A DNA stretch of 64,000 bases from Torreya grandis (GCA_037957365.1 JARHVA010001923.1:16001-80000), one strand, 5' to 3'; numbered from the stretch's first letter, positions 1 to 12,449 are shown. Notes: generated by a model not told the origin, from the sequence alone. Numbers and translations: made by a program.

Positions 1-3000
1 TTGATTTCATGTGTTTGGATTATAATTAACTTAATTTTATGTTGTTATTCCATCTTATTTAGTTTTATACCTTCTCTCTTTCCTAGAGTAGTTAAAACCA
101 TACCTTACTTAAGCTTTAAAAGGACCCTATTTGACTGTGATAGTGGGTAGGGGATGTTTTCTTCAAATAATTTATATTATCATGTTGAAAATTTATATAA
201 AATTATATAATCCGTTTTATATCTCACTTTAATATTCCAATGTGATCCACTCCTAAAAATCTAGCACATTAGCCTGTTAAACCCTCTAATTTCTCATTAT
301 CTTCTTTGGACTGAGACAATCTAAGACCCTACCTATAGGTGAGTTTCACCTCTCCAAATTACATAAAAACCATTTTTGTCTTTCTCTCATAATACCATCT
401 TAATTTCACCCATTTTAATACTTCAACTGGTCTCAAAATACCCATTTTTACTCTTGACTGTCACCAACCTTCAAACTATGACTATAGATGCCCATTTTGT
501 CATGGTTATAGGTTGTCAAGGTGGGTTTTTGACCTCAAAGTATACATAAAAACCTTTTTTTTTCCTCCCTAACATTAATTTACATCATTTTACCTCATTA
601 TATTCTTAACTTGAGCTTCAAAAACCATCCTACTCTAAATTGAGTTTAATCTTCAATATCTCTGACTGTATGTGCATGTTTTTAGCCCTATAGGTTGCAT
701 TTTGATAGATGTTTAGCTCTACATTATATTTAACTCATATATTTTCACTCATATATTCAAACATTATCATCATTTAATATTATTATGTTCATGGTTTGAT
801 CTTAATAAACCACTTTTATCCCTGTCTGGGATTAAGCTCCAATTCTAGGTTGTAGGTGCCTATTTTGCCATGACTGTAGGTTGTTAAGATAGTTGATAAC
901 CCCCACAAGGTGTGAATAAGGTATTTGGATATATCCTTACCAAAATACACCATAACATGACTAACTTGGATTCTTATATGCATTTTAAATACCATCTCAC
1001 CTTGACTTTTATCAATCTCCATACCATGACTGTAGGTGGATGTGTTCCCAGGCCTATAGGTTATTTTGGAGACATTTTAAGCATATTAGTAGTGTATAAT
1101 TTTTTTTGAGATTGTACTTAGATTTGGAGATATTCTCACTGGGACCTATTTCATTATGGATTCCTAAACATCATATTTTGTTAGCAAACCCTCAAATACT
1201 ATTTTCACTACCTACCCTACTCAATGTATAGATAGGGGATAGGCCTGATAGGTCCTTTGACATAGTCATTACCTCTTACATGAATGAATACTCAGTTTTT
1301 ATTGTTGATTTACTTTTAAGTCTTCCTTATTACAATAATAGGCCTAGGCCTAGTCAAATACCTTATAGGGAAAATACTCATCAAGGATCCTGCAGACAAC
1401 ACTATTGATTTTTAGTGCCTTTTTACCATTTTGAAAGGTCTTAAAACATGCATGATATTTTCCAATTTAAGATAAAATTTGTCATGTTGGTTTCTCATTG
1501 ATAGTAATATAAGTTAGGAACAAGAAGAATCCTCAAAACTAAAACTAGCTTCACCTTATTAAAATTTTAAAAAAAAAACCCTAGGAACTCTGTTTAGGAT
1601 GTTTAGGGACTGAGGAACAAAACTTAGTTGCCTTCCTCATTTTCAATTCTCTAACTTCCATGACTTAGTGAATGAATTAGGTTACATAAATGAAAGTCAT
1701 ATGCATATGGATTTGAGATGAGATTCCCAAAACCATCTCACATTCCTTGATGCTCCCCTGCCTCTTGTGTATGGACCTCTTGTAGGCTAGAATGTGTTGC
1801 AATGGACATTAAATGAAAACAATGGAGAAGATGCAATACCATATCCAATACCTCATCTTGGTGTGGATAAATTTCCAACAACATCTGTAGGTGCACTCTT
1901 TTTGAGAAGAAGGCATAATTCTAACCCAAAGTGGAAAATAAGCCTAGAGAAGGCTTCCTTGCATTATTCATGCCTTTAAAACCAAATTAAGGATGTAAAA
2001 CTTTAAATAACACCTTTAAAATCATTTGGATACATCTTTAAAACATGTAATCATCAGACCAAAATAAGAAAAAAGAAGAAGAATGCAAACAGTGACCCCC
2101 TCTTCAATGTAATTTCCTAAAAAGATGCCTTGATTGTTAATAATTGATCATAGGGGAGGATGAACAAAATTTAAACTTATTTTAATTGAGGTGTAGTATA
2201 ATTATATCCATATCCAACCCCAAAATCATTTCCTCCAACTTCAACTGTACGACTCATGGTGAGCAATTAAAGTTGAGCCTTCTTTGTATGCGAAGAGGAG
2301 AAAATGAGAAAATAAGTTATAGAAGCATATTTTGAATTATAATTTAATTAAAAATATTTAAATTGGTTTTTGAATGTGAGGAGTTACTTTTCTCACATTT
2401 TTGGTTGATGATGGACTTGGGAAGTCCGTACAAGTGCCTAAAAGCTCCTATTTTTGAGGGAAACTTGCTCTTTCTTGATCAACCTACCAAATTTTAGTTA
2501 GGGACAGATAATATAGAATAATTATGACACATTTAATGTTATATGACTTTTTTTACTTGCACACTTCCCAAAAATCCTTACAAATCATTAAATTCACTTT
2601 AAATGACCTCTAAATGACCCAAAAATGATAAATGGACCTAGAGAACCTCTAACCAAAGATAAAATAACATTAAATGACATTAATTGACCTATTAAACACC
2701 TTATAACAACATATTACACCCTTTTTAATTCTTAAAAGTGAATTTTTTTACTATGGGTGCCCTATTTTGACCTAAATGTTAAAATTGGTCAACACATACT
2801 ACAGTGCCAGCTAGACCTCTCATCACTTTATCTGAGTAGAAAATTGTCAATGATGATTCATATTTATATGTATTCTTTTTATGATCCTAAATTTATCATC
2901 ATATTATTTAGAGTGTCATGCTTTAGAATGGGTTGATTATTAACATGTGTACCATTACACTTCTATAACATTTGGGTTGTTCAAAGTAGGGCATTTCTCT

Positions 3001-4014
3001 AACCAATATAGTTATTTATGGTTTTAGTGGCCATGTTCAAAGCTCCATTAGGGATATTTTACTCTAATTATAGGTTGGGCCAACACATGTGGCCACTAGG
3101 CTCTTAATTTTACCTAGTTTAGGCATATTTGACATAATATTGGGTAAGCCATGGATATAATAGTCTCAATCCATTCTATCCACCATAATTAGATGCCTCA
3201 AGTATATACATACTAAACAAGTGGTTATAGATGAGGTAATTCCATAAGATTATCCTTTATCTATCCCATAGGTAGTTACATAATATACACTAGTTATAAT
3301 TTTGAGTATAGTTTCCGTTAGCACACCACATATTTTGTTTGATCCACCAGTGCATGTGAGGTTTACTTCTATAGTGTTACCATGTACGCATACTCTCACA
3401 TATAGACACTTATTAAATATACCCCTACACAAGAGACATTTTATATATTATAAAGAGACTCTCTCTACCCCATTCATTCAAAATTAGTGTTATTGAGTTC
3501 CCATGGCTCTCATCATAGAGCATGTATGTCAACTACAACATCTTCTACTATATGGGTCCCTAAAAGCCTAATAGTTCACAAGCCAGTTGAGTCAGCTTCA
3601 TAGATTCTTAACCCTACTCCATAGGTAGTGTCAACTATAGATCACTTAGTATAACTAGTTCCTAGACCATAAATACCTTTTTGCATAACACACATGATTT
3701 CTCTCCCTTTATTTAATGCAGGAAACCTTGATAGTGAGTCTCTTGTGAGACTCATCGGTTAGTATTTTCCTCCCCAATTGTACATTCTTTTCCTCCATTA
3801 TTGATACTTGTATATTGTTTCATTTCCATGATTACTTGTAATATCTTATATCTAAAAAATACAAAAACAATATAATATATCAAAAACACAAAAAAATTAA
3901 ATATTTTCTCAGAAAAATACAAATTATAGATTGTATGCATTTCCATGTTTACATTTATTATGCTTGTTAGGTACTACATATGTTATATATGTTAGTGTAG
4001 TTTATTTTATCATA
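1..4014. other. Left flank, intergenic
   Basis: AT-rich sequence without a gene I can recognise. It contains a degenerate tandem array at about 320-1085, entered separately. The stretch 1735-1980 has an open frame of about 60 codons, but it shows no family motif and no codon pattern I trust. The stretch 3330-3740 reads weakly as Pro/Val/Thr-rich peptide with stops and may be an old retroelement remnant. No promoter or RNA gene is supported. Confidence 0.6.
320..1085. repeat. Degenerate tandem repeat, period about 180 bp
   Basis: The heptamer TATAGGT, or its one-base variant TGTAGGT, recurs at 334, 507, 689, 875 and 1055, giving spacings of 173, 182, 186 and 180 bp. About 25 bp before most anchors a second block recurs, of the type GACTGTAGGTGCC-ATTTTG (about 481, 663, 848 and 1028). 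After the first two anchors a further shared block reads roughly ACATAAAAACC. Units are strongly diverged, so the array is old. The period is near nucleosome spacing, as in many plant satellites, but that link is inference. Confidence 0.6.
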
Positions 4015-4019
4015 CATAC
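4015..4019. other. Target site duplication CATAC (left) of outer gypsy
   Basis: CATAC directly precedes the TGATGAGTCC start of the 5' LTR. The same five bases directly follow the 3' LTR at 43136-43140. A 5-bp duplication is normal for Ty3/gypsy integration, so the two LTRs belong to one insertion. Confidence 0.85.
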
Positions 4020-4514
4020 TGATGAGTCCACACTATGACTCATTATATCCATGATATATCATACTTCATAGCCATAAACATGCCATTTGAATCGAGCATT
4101 GCATGTAGTCTTAGGGTTTATAACTAGTCTAAGGTAGAAAATGGATGATTTTATCTCTATAAGCTCATGTGAGTCTAATTTAGCATTATTTTCATGATTT
4201 TATAACTATTTTTATGTTTATTCTTCCATATTTTGATATGTGCAAGTATGATAGCATCTAAGTAAGAGTTTTGCTATGATTTCATGGAGATAAGGAAGTG
4301 CCATGACCAAAAATTGATCATTTGAGCATAGCTATGGATTTTTTTAATCATTATACAGGCTTTGGCATATATATACAAATTAAAATAGTCATGTTATGGA
4401 TTAATACATTCAACTAAAAATTACAATAGTTAAGTTATATATTCTCATAGCTCACTATGAACTTATCCACATCATGTTATAAGGTATTTTAGAAGCTCTT
4501 CTAGCTATTCCATG

Positions 4515-4519
4515 ATGAT
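4515..4519. other. Target site duplication ATGAT (left) of solo LTR
   Basis: ATGAT at 4515-4519 and at 5999-6003 bracket the solo LTR exactly. The uninterrupted counterpart in the 3' LTR (about 42134-42145) has one ATGAT followed by CTAGGAC, which is the expected empty site. Confidence 0.9.
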
Positions 4520-4520
4520 T

Positions 4521-4543
4521 GTAGACACCGAAATCGTGTCTAC
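4521..4543. repeat. Terminal palindrome of the solo LTR
   Basis: GTAGACAC (4521-4528) and GTGTCTAC (4536-4543) are perfect 8-bp inverted arms around a 7-bp spacer, starting at the second base of the LTR. The terminal bases of the element can thus form a hairpin. Confidence 0.8.
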
Positions 4544-4879
4544 TCCTTGGTCGTCCTCCCCCCTTAGTCCCCTTGGTCCACTTAACCACTCCTAAGCTAT
4601 GTCTTATTAATTTAAAATAATTATCTTATTTTAAATTAATAATTCTCTCTCTCCCCTTGCCACCTCACCCATGCCACCTCTCCTCTCCTTGGATTCTTTG
4701 CCCTTGGATACCCTCATTTATCACCCTATGACCTATTCCAACTTCCCCTCCACTACCCCTTGCCAAGTCTTAAATGATTTAAGACCCCATTTCCCTTATT
4801 CCACTCATTTCCCATGCCTATTAAATCACCTTCGACCATTTCTTTCCCCGACCCCGCTGACCCAAAAGTTGGGAAAATA

Positions 4880-4904
4880 GATAAAAGGCTATTTTTAGCC
4901 TTTT
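4880..4904 (+). promoter_or_regulatory. TATA-like box and adjoining 9-bp hairpin in solo LTR
   Basis: GATAAAAGG (about 4880-4888) resembles a TATA box. It overlaps a perfect inverted repeat: AAAAGGCTA at 4883-4891 and TAGCCTTTT at 4896-4904, with a TTTT loop. This could be the LTR promoter region, but the start site cannot be seen from sequence alone. Confidence 0.4.
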
Positions 4905-7006
4905 TCCTGCCTTCTAGCCACCGACATCAGTCAACTATCAGTCGACGTCGGTGATTTTGCCAGCATCGATTTCCTTCATAACTGCGTTCTTGACCCGAAT
5001 ATAGGATCAGCTTTTCTCAATCTTTTAATCTGACCTTTTGACCTTCAGCAATCTGATCTTTCACTCCTCAATCCATCAATCATCCCAATCATCAGACCTC
5101 TCACTCTCTCTCTCTCTCAGGTACACACAACAAGCTACAACAATAACAGGTACTCTACATCAACCACTCCACCAGCAATAGGGCCTTCACACCAGCAACA
5201 TTAGCAACAGGTAAAATCAGTCTGCAACACTCTTTCCTTAGCAAACCATAGGTAAGTATTTCCTCTGTGTTTTCATTATGTTTTCAGTCATTACTTCTAA
5301 GTAATATCACCAGCCCAGTCCCAACCTTTTCTCTAAGAGCCTTCTCTCATCCTTATTTTCCCTATTTCCTCTATCCACTCCATTTGGTCCTTTTTCAGAC
5401 CACACACTCTATCCATTGTCCTTACACAAACTCTCAGACCATTCAACCAGACCTAGAGCCCTTCTCAGACCTGTCCATAGACCATAAACCCATCCGAACC
5501 TGACCAGACCTCATCCAAAGACTACTACCCTGACCGATGTTGGCCACATAGACCACTGCCTTCACCGACGTTGGCAGACTAACCGACATCGACAGACTTG
5601 ACAAACCAACATTGGTAAACTAACCGACATTGACAACTGTGACCAAGCCAACAACAACATTTAGGTAAGCATTTGCTTCTATTTTTGTTTCTGTCTTTTT
5701 ATCATTCTACCTTTTATCAGACATTATTTTTATCAATCAGTGGGTTGACATCCCTCAAGGAAGTCTTTGTACTTCTAGGATCAAGCTTTTGCTTGGCAGC
5801 CCACCATCTCCTCATCTAACGCCTTCTTTGTTTTAGTCTCTTTCTTCTACAGGTGTCATCCTCCACAACCAAAGAGGAGTTCCTTCTATCGTCTAGATTT
5901 GGTGCGCAAGACTACATCTGGGTAACAACTAACCCTAGACCATTTCTCTTAGTTTCTCATTTCCTTTTTGAATGTGAAAGAAAAATCATATAGAAACAAT
6001 GATCTAGGACTTCTCTAGATACTTTCTATTTTTATACATGTATATATATATATATATTTAAATTTTTTATAGCTTTCCATTTATATGAGTTAGTTGATAG
6101 AGGTTGTAGCTTTAGATAAGATGATATGAATATATTGTATGAAAGATTTGGTGATCAAATATGGATAGAAGACGTAGTTACAAATCCCATAATGATCTTC
6201 CTAGTTGTATGTGGATATTTTTGCAATTTTCTTCTCTATTTTAGCTATAATAAACCAATCTCTCTGAATATCCTTTTGTTTGGATAGTTAAGATGTTACC
6301 CTATTTTTAGGATAGTTATTTTCTTTTTCATCCAATAAAAGGTAGATCAATGCTCAATCTACAGTGTGCAAAAATATTATAAGAATTTTTATTTTGAATA
6401 TAAGAAGACTTTGTAGTAGATTACTCTTTCATTCTATGCATTAAGATAACATTTTAAAGACTAGGTTGATTTAACCCTGAATCCAAGGGTGAGCAAAGGA
6501 CCACTTCCAAAGGAGATATGATGTTACTTTTGGTATTTATAATTTTATTTATTATTTATTTTCAATTAAGAATTAATATAATTTTTTTATGTGATTAGAT
6601 TAATAACCTACAAGTTAAAATATACTATTAATGTGTGTGCTTTCATATTTAAACAAGCATTTACCATTTCTTTAATTTCAACAACCTTTATTCTACAACT
6701 TAGCTTAGAACTGTGGATTTGGGATTTGATTTCAGTGTGTTTACAACATTATGTGATTTATTTTAGAGTATTCAATTCAATAGATTGATGTGTTTACATA
6801 TCAATTAAGTGTGTTTATTTCAAGCATTAGTTTAGACTTTAGGAGTAGACACTTAAGTTAATACAACACCAAAAAACCCCAAACAACATTATTAGCTAAA
6901 ACCAATAAATACCTTACTATAGATAGCCTTGAACACTAGCCCTGGTAAGAAATGACACCAACAAAAATTGGTTAAATGAAGGGGTAATAATGAAAATCAT
7001 CATTTT

Positions 7007-7024
7007 TGGTGTCATTGATAGAGA
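7007..7024 (+). other. Primer binding site of outer gypsy (decayed)
   Basis: TGGTGTCATTGATAG starts five bases after the LTR end. It resembles the TGGCGCC... type PBS used by many plant Tat/Athila gypsy elements, with C-to-T changes at several positions. The primer tRNA is not assigned. Confidence 0.55.
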
Positions 7025-7448
7025 ATTCTTAAAAAAGTGTTAGTAAGATAAACCCTTATGTTAACAATAAAAACAAAAAAATAGAATAAATTACTCTCTT
7101 GTCAAATACAGTTATATGAGTAGGCAAAGGGATTTAAAAGGAAGGTTTATTCCAAAAAATCCTTATCCTTTAGGAGAGAGAATCAAAGTACTTTAAAAAA
7201 AGATAGAAATCTTGAAGAATGAAATAAGTGAGTCTTTTGGAAGTACGTCCCAGGATCTACAGGAATCTTCCTCTACAAAAGTTGAAATTTTGGATAATAA
7301 ACAACCAAAGGACCTTAAAGGATATCCTCTCAATATAACTCTATTTACAATGAGATAAAATATAGGTCATGTATAAAACCCTTACAATAATCCTCCTAAG
7401 AGGACTTTATCTTATCCTATTATCTTTGAGAATGATGACTGAACAATA

Positions 7449-8200
7449 ATGAAAAATATTTCCCCATCTAATCTACCTACCTTTAGAGGTCTATCCACTA
7501 GAGACCTAGATCAATTTCTTTTTGAGTTAAAATTTCTCTATGAAACCTATGATTACACTTCAGATAATCATAATTTTAAACTCTTTCCTTCTAGTTTGAA
7601 GGAAGGAGCAATGAGGTGGTTTATGGGATTAGCAAGAAACTCTATTAGCACTTGGAGAAAAATGGAAATAGTGTTCTTGAATAAATATGAAGATTATTGT
7701 ATGGTTAAGGATAGAAAAAAAGAATTTTTCAAAATAAAATAAAATCAAGATGAAACCTTGAAGAATATCTAGACCAGTTTGATTTTGCCCACAATAGGTG
7801 TGGATATGAGCTATCCAAGGAAGTGATCAAAACTATTTTCTTTAAAGGATTGGATAATTCATCTAGGTATTCTTTAAATCTCATGGGAAAGGGATCTATT
7901 ACCAAACTATATTTCTAAGAGATTACATGGTTATGTACCAACTACTTTAGGACAAATCCTAGTAGTAGGAGAGGAAAACTAGGGAAATCTAATGATGCAA
8001 GCTAACTCATGAAGGAACTAGAAAATTTCAAAATAGATATACTAGTTCAATTGAATGCAACATTAGATGGATTACAAGCTAAGGATAAATCTAATACTTA
8101 ACAACTATAAATCTATTCTCTAAAGTGCAGATTAAAACATGTACTCAGAGACTATCCTCTAGACAAAACTAAAATCTGGGGAATATGTGATGTTCAGGAT
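7449..8200 (+). pseudogene. Outer gypsy gag (Retrotrans_gag domain), decayed
   Basis: The first open stretch is 97 codons (7449-7742). It holds the usual gag pattern: LPTFRGLSTRDLDQFLFEL, then a LFPSSLKEGAMRWFMGL motif, then FLNKYEDYC. It then hits stops but continues as recognisable peptide. Around 8112-8162 a decayed zinc-knuckle-like segment (KCRLKH...RDYPL) is followed by a TKIWGICDV-like stretch. Gag would form the capsid-like particle. Family members run several hundred residues; this one is broken by TAA/TAG stops. The segment 8200-9050 is a degenerate Gln/Pro-rich linker. Confidence 0.8.
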
Positions 8201-9059
8201 CATGAAAAAAAAATTAATCACCTTTATACTCTTAATAACTATTTCAAATATAATATATAGACCATATAAGAAATAAAATATGTTCAAAGACAAGGAAATA
8301 CCTTCCAACAAAATTAACCATAATGGTTTGGATCAAGGATTCCTTTTCCACAATGGTATGTACCTCAACAAGTTTGGGTACTACCACCAAAGTGGGGAAA
8401 CTAAAAATGTATGCCACAATAATAGATGATGCCCCAACCTTTTAAACAAGATTGGATACCCAAAGGTTATTAACAGCTATGGGTAAATCAACATTAGAAT
8501 CCTGACCCAGACTATAATCAACAATAAAGAAAGATTCCACAAAAATGAGCATTGATGGCTCCTAAAGGAACTCAAGCAACCCCTATAGAGAAAGTAAACC
8601 AATCTCAGCTACTCGCCATTCAGTAGGAAATCCAAATAATAGGTAGGTTTATGTAAATTATCAAGGTGAAACCATAAGGGTATGTGTTATTGAATGTGCA
8701 AACATATATCTTAGGTTAGGAAAACCATTATAAGAACCTTAGATCATCATCACATAAATGCCTCATGAAAAATCAAGTCAACAAACTCAACCAGAGAAAG
8801 AATAAGAGTTATAAGAGAAAATTATAAAAATAAAGGAAGTCACCATAACTCCTCCATATGTTCCTTTTCTAGAATGACTGAAGGAAGTGGAAGATAAAAA
8901 GGAATCTGAGTTGATTCAGGAACTCAAAAAACTCAATATAGAAATTACATTATTTCAAGCCATTAAGAACATTCTAGAACTCAATCAGGTGATCAAAAAT
9001 ATATGTATTAAGACACCTAGTAGGAAAATACAATATCCCAAGATTATATAGGTAGATGG

Positions 9060-9420
9060 TAAGATTATTGACTTATTATTAGGTAAGCTAAGTTTACCCA
9101 AATATGGAGACATAGAGAGTCCTATCATTTCTATAAAGATTGGAAAGAAAGAGATACCAAATGTATTAGTGGACTTAGGATCTACTATTAATGTAATTAT
9201 TATGGACACCATGTAAAATCTCTCTCTAACAGATATGCAACCCACTACCACAATTTTACAAATGATAGATCATTCCACTATTAAACCAGAAGGTGTCATT
9301 GAGGATATAACATTGACTATGGAGTCATGGGATACTCCATTGTTTTTATTATTATCTAGCCTAAAAATAAATAAATTGGATACCCATTTATCCTAGGAAG
9401 GCCTTGGTTAGTAATAATAG
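9060..9420 (+). pseudogene. Outer gypsy aspartic protease, decayed
   Basis: The frame reads a glycine-lysine-rich lead (IKIGKKEIPNVLVDLGS) with the active-site motif DLGS at 9172-9183, where family members usually have DLGA or DTGA. The frame goes on with TINVI, then IKPEGVIEDI and a degenerate flap region, with stops. The protease would cleave the Gag-Pol polyprotein. It lies between gag and RT as in all gypsy elements. Confidence 0.75.
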
Positions 9421-10012
9421 AAATATTGATTGATTTTAGGTCAGGAGATATGACCATATCAAATGGTCTTAAAGTAAAACATATTTATTTATATCCACCT
9501 ACACAACCATCAATCAATCTTGTAAAATAGCTATGGGTAGATCAACCTAAATAAAAAAATGATAGTATTTCCTCTCTATCTATGGTCACAATCATTGATC
9601 ATATGGAAGAAGTAGAGGATGAGTTAACAAGAAGTATTAGAACTATTATAGATTTCAATAGTCCAGCTATAAATATTATCAATCCAATTATAGATCTTTG
9701 TATTCCATCTATAGATATTGAAAGAGGATCCTATAATTTAAGCACTTACTATCCTTCTGAACACCCATCCTTTTCCACCTCTTTAGTGTGTTATACAACC
9801 ATAAATACATTCAACATATTGTTATGTAGTGGGAACATGAAGGTCAAAATTTGTTTTTGATAGGCTTCTATTATATTTTAGTTGTAGTGATTTATATAGG
9901 AGATAAATTTGTCAAAGATACTATCACATTCCATATGTTGTTACCACATACATGTTCTCTCAACTCTTTGATGAGTGAATTAAAATAAATAGGTTCTTAC
10001 CATTTAGGCACT

Positions 10013-11470
10013 ATGAAAATCATAGTGGCACCAGGGAAGTTACTCAACATAAATAATTGGTTGACAAATGATCAAGAAGTGAAAGTCTTTGATGTACTTA
10101 AAGAATATACTCAATATTTTACTTGGGAATATCAAGACATGAAGGTAATACATACAAGTGTATGCATGCACCATATATATATAGATAATATTAAATAAAT
10201 AAAGCAACCTTAGAGAAGAATTAATCCTGCCTTAAGAGACATTGTGAAAACTAAGATAGAAAAGTTGTTAGAAGTGAGATTTATTAATCCTATTTCTAAA
10301 ATCCAATGGGCCTCTCCCTTAGTTATTATTCCTAATAAAAATGGTAAATAGAGAGTATGGGTAGACTACATGGAATTAAACAAAGCAACCATGAGAGATT
10401 ACTTTCCTTTACCCTTTATTGACTAAGTAATTGATAACTTGGTAGGGAAAAGATACTTTTCTTTGTTGGATGGCTTTAGTGGGTATAGCTAGATACAAGT
10501 GGCACCTAAAAAACAAAATAAAACAAACTTCACTTGTCCATGGGGGACATTTTCATATAGGGTATTGCCCTTCAGTTTGTGCGATGTACCTGCTACCTTC
10601 CAAAGAGGAGTCTTAGCTATATTTTTAGATTTAACCAATGATTATGTGGACGTTTACATGGATGATTTTATTGTTCATGGATAATCCTTTGATTAAATTC
10701 TGAATAATCTATGTAAATCACTAAAAATATATGAATAAAACCATCTATCCTTGAGTCATGAAAAATGTTTGATCATGGTAGAGGAAGGAATGGTTTTAGG
10801 ACATCATATTTCTGTAAAAGTAATCCAAGTGGATCCAAATAAAATTGAAGGCATTTCAAACTTACATATTCCTCAATACCAAAATGATATTAAAAGCTTC
10901 TTAGTCCATGTAGGATGTTACAAAAGGTTTATAGAAGATTTTAGAAAAATTGTTGCTCTAATGTTTGCTTTGCTGACAAAAGAGAGTGAGTTTGTTTGGA
11001 GTCCAGATTTTCAATAATCCTTTAAGACCATTAAGGAAAAATTGCGTTATACTCCAGTACTAAGAGGACCTAATTGGTCAAATCCCTTGCATATTTACAC
11101 TAATGCATATAATCATGCTATGGGAGTAGTTTTAGTACAAAAAGATGAAGATGGATAAATGTCTGCCATAAACTACATAAGCAAGAACTTGACTCCAATT
11201 GAGAGAAATTACACAACATTTGAGAAAAAATTTCTTGTTGTCATTTATGCCATAAACAAGTTTAGACACTATATTACTAGTTATAAAATATTTGTATATA
11301 CTGATCATGCAACTATTAGATATTTGATGAAAAAACTAATGATAGGAGGAAGAATGATCAAATGGCTATTACTATTATAGGAATTTGATATGACAATTAT
11401 TGATAAACCTAGAAAGTTAAATGTGGTTATTGATTTTATTTCTAGATTAAACAATGTAGATGAAGAATAA
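10013..11470 (+). pseudogene. Outer gypsy reverse transcriptase and RNase H, decayed
   Basis: The RT N-terminal segment (10013-10198) carries the FTWEYQDMK stretch. The palm follows: WASPLVIIPNKNGK near 10308, VDYMELNKAT near 10362, FSLLDGFSGY near 10460, TCPWGTFSYRVLPFSL near 10530, and the catalytic YMDD at 10655-10666. LGHHIS and the connection domain follow to about 11030. RNase H runs to about 11470 with IYTNAYNHAMG (first catalytic Asp changed to Asn), NYTTFEKKFLVVIYA and VYTDHA. Stops are spread through the frame, nearly all at Gln positions. The 5' product would copy element RNA into DNA. Confidence 0.88.
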
Positions 11471-11639
11471 CTTGTAGAAGATATTTTTCCAAATGAATAA
11501 CTATTTTTGTTACAGCACAATCACCTTGGTTTCTGATATAGTAAACTTTTTGGCTATAGGGAAGTTTCTTTTTTAGTTCACCAAAAAAGAATATAAATGT
11601 TTGATTAAAGCTAGTTCTTATTATAAATGGATTAATGGT

Positions 11640-12448
11640 ATATTATTTAAACTTGGACCTGATCATGTTTTTTGTAGGTGTGTAAAGGAGAATTAAATGT
11701 ATAAAATCATTTATGTTTATCATGATGGACCTGGTGGAGGACACTACTCAGTTTAAATAACAATACATAAGATCCTTAGAGCTAGCTACTATTGGCCAAC
11801 TCTTCATAAGTAGGTAAAGAGGTACATTTGGTAATGTGATCCATGTCAAAGAATGGGTAAACCTACATTATATTTTGAAATGCCTCTCCATCCTCAAATA
11901 GTTTTAGAACCTTTTGAAAAGTGGGGCATGGACTTTGTTGGTCCCATAGATCCACCTTCTTAAGGCAAGGAGTACTTGTTGGTATATACAGATTATGTGA
12001 CCAAATGAAATGGAGTAAAAGCTCTTTCATTTAAAACATAATAAGTAGTAAAAGATTTATTATACTCCAAGATCATGTAGAGATTTGGAATACCTAGAGA
12101 GATAGTGTCTAATCAAATACCCTAGTTCATGTCCAAAATCATTCAAGCATTCATATAGATTTACCAAGTCAACCATAGAAACTCTTATCCATACCACCCT
12201 CAATAAAATGGATATGTAGAGGTTACCAATAGAGAATTGAAGAATATCCTTACCAAGATAGTCAGTAGTAGTATAAAGAATTGGGAAGCCAAGCTTCTAG
12301 AAGCTGTATGGGTATGTAACACAACATGGAAGACCACTTCTAGTTTTACACCATATGAACTAGTATTTGGTAAGAAACCTCTCCTTTTAATTGAATTTCA
12401 GATGTAAACATTAAGGACTACACTAGAAGTATGAATTGACTTGGATAA
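11640..12448 (+). pseudogene. Outer gypsy integrase, 5' part
   Basis: The HHCC-type zinc-binding region is visible: YHDGPGGGHYS near 11720, then ASYYWPTL near 11786 and [10 protein letters not shown] near 11840. The core follows with GMDFVGPID near 11928, YTDYVTK and the YHPQ..NG..E stretch near 12195-12220. The frame is full of stops and shifts. It ends at SFTPYELVFGKKP and an LD/N stretch, where the copia element is inserted; the rest lies at 34453-34855. Confidence 0.82.
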
Positions 12449-12449
12449 T
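12445..12449. other. Direct repeat ATAAT at copia insertion (left)
   Basis: ATAAT at 12445-12449 and at 34452-34456 bracket the copia element. The outer T and A coincide with the element's own TG start and CA end. Read strictly with TG...CA termini, only TAA (12446-12448 and 34453-34455) is duplicated. Either reading gives the same empty site, GGATAATAG, inside the integrase frame. Confidence 0.6.

Larger units (their letters stand above)
4520..5998 (+). mobile_element. Solo LTR of a younger LTR retrotransposon
   Basis: A 1,479-bp block starting TGTAGACACC and ending GAAACA (TG...CA), flanked by ATGAT on both sides and inserted into the outer gypsy 5' LTR. No internal region is present, so it is most likely a solo LTR left by recombination between two LTRs. 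It is rich in pyrimidines (about 4630-5480) and keeps many CpG dinucleotides, unlike its surroundings. That suggests a younger insertion or a different base composition at insertion. Short repeated phrases of the type ACCGACATCGACA occur at about 5520-5640. Orientation is set as plus only from a TATA-like signal at about 4880. Open frames at 4671-4880 and 5267-5503 look like chance frames. Confidence 0.85.
4020..7002 (+). repeat. 5' LTR of outer gypsy, split by a solo LTR
   Basis: It starts TGATGAGTCC and ends ATCATCA just before the PBS. It aligns along its length with the 3' LTR at 41641-43135, except for the inserted block 4520-5998 plus one copy of ATGAT. Without the insertion it is 1,499 bp. 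A short TA microsatellite lies at about 6037-6057. By eye the two LTR copies differ roughly once every six to eight bases in the stretches compared, so the element is old. Confidence 0.88.

Noticed and set aside
1794..1979. 61-codon frame as a possible host gene exon
   Set aside because: No splice context, no family motif, and length within chance for this composition.
4671..5503. Two Pro/Leu-rich frames as genes in the solo LTR
   Set aside because: They follow from pyrimidine-rich LTR sequence; LTRs of this kind do not normally encode proteins.
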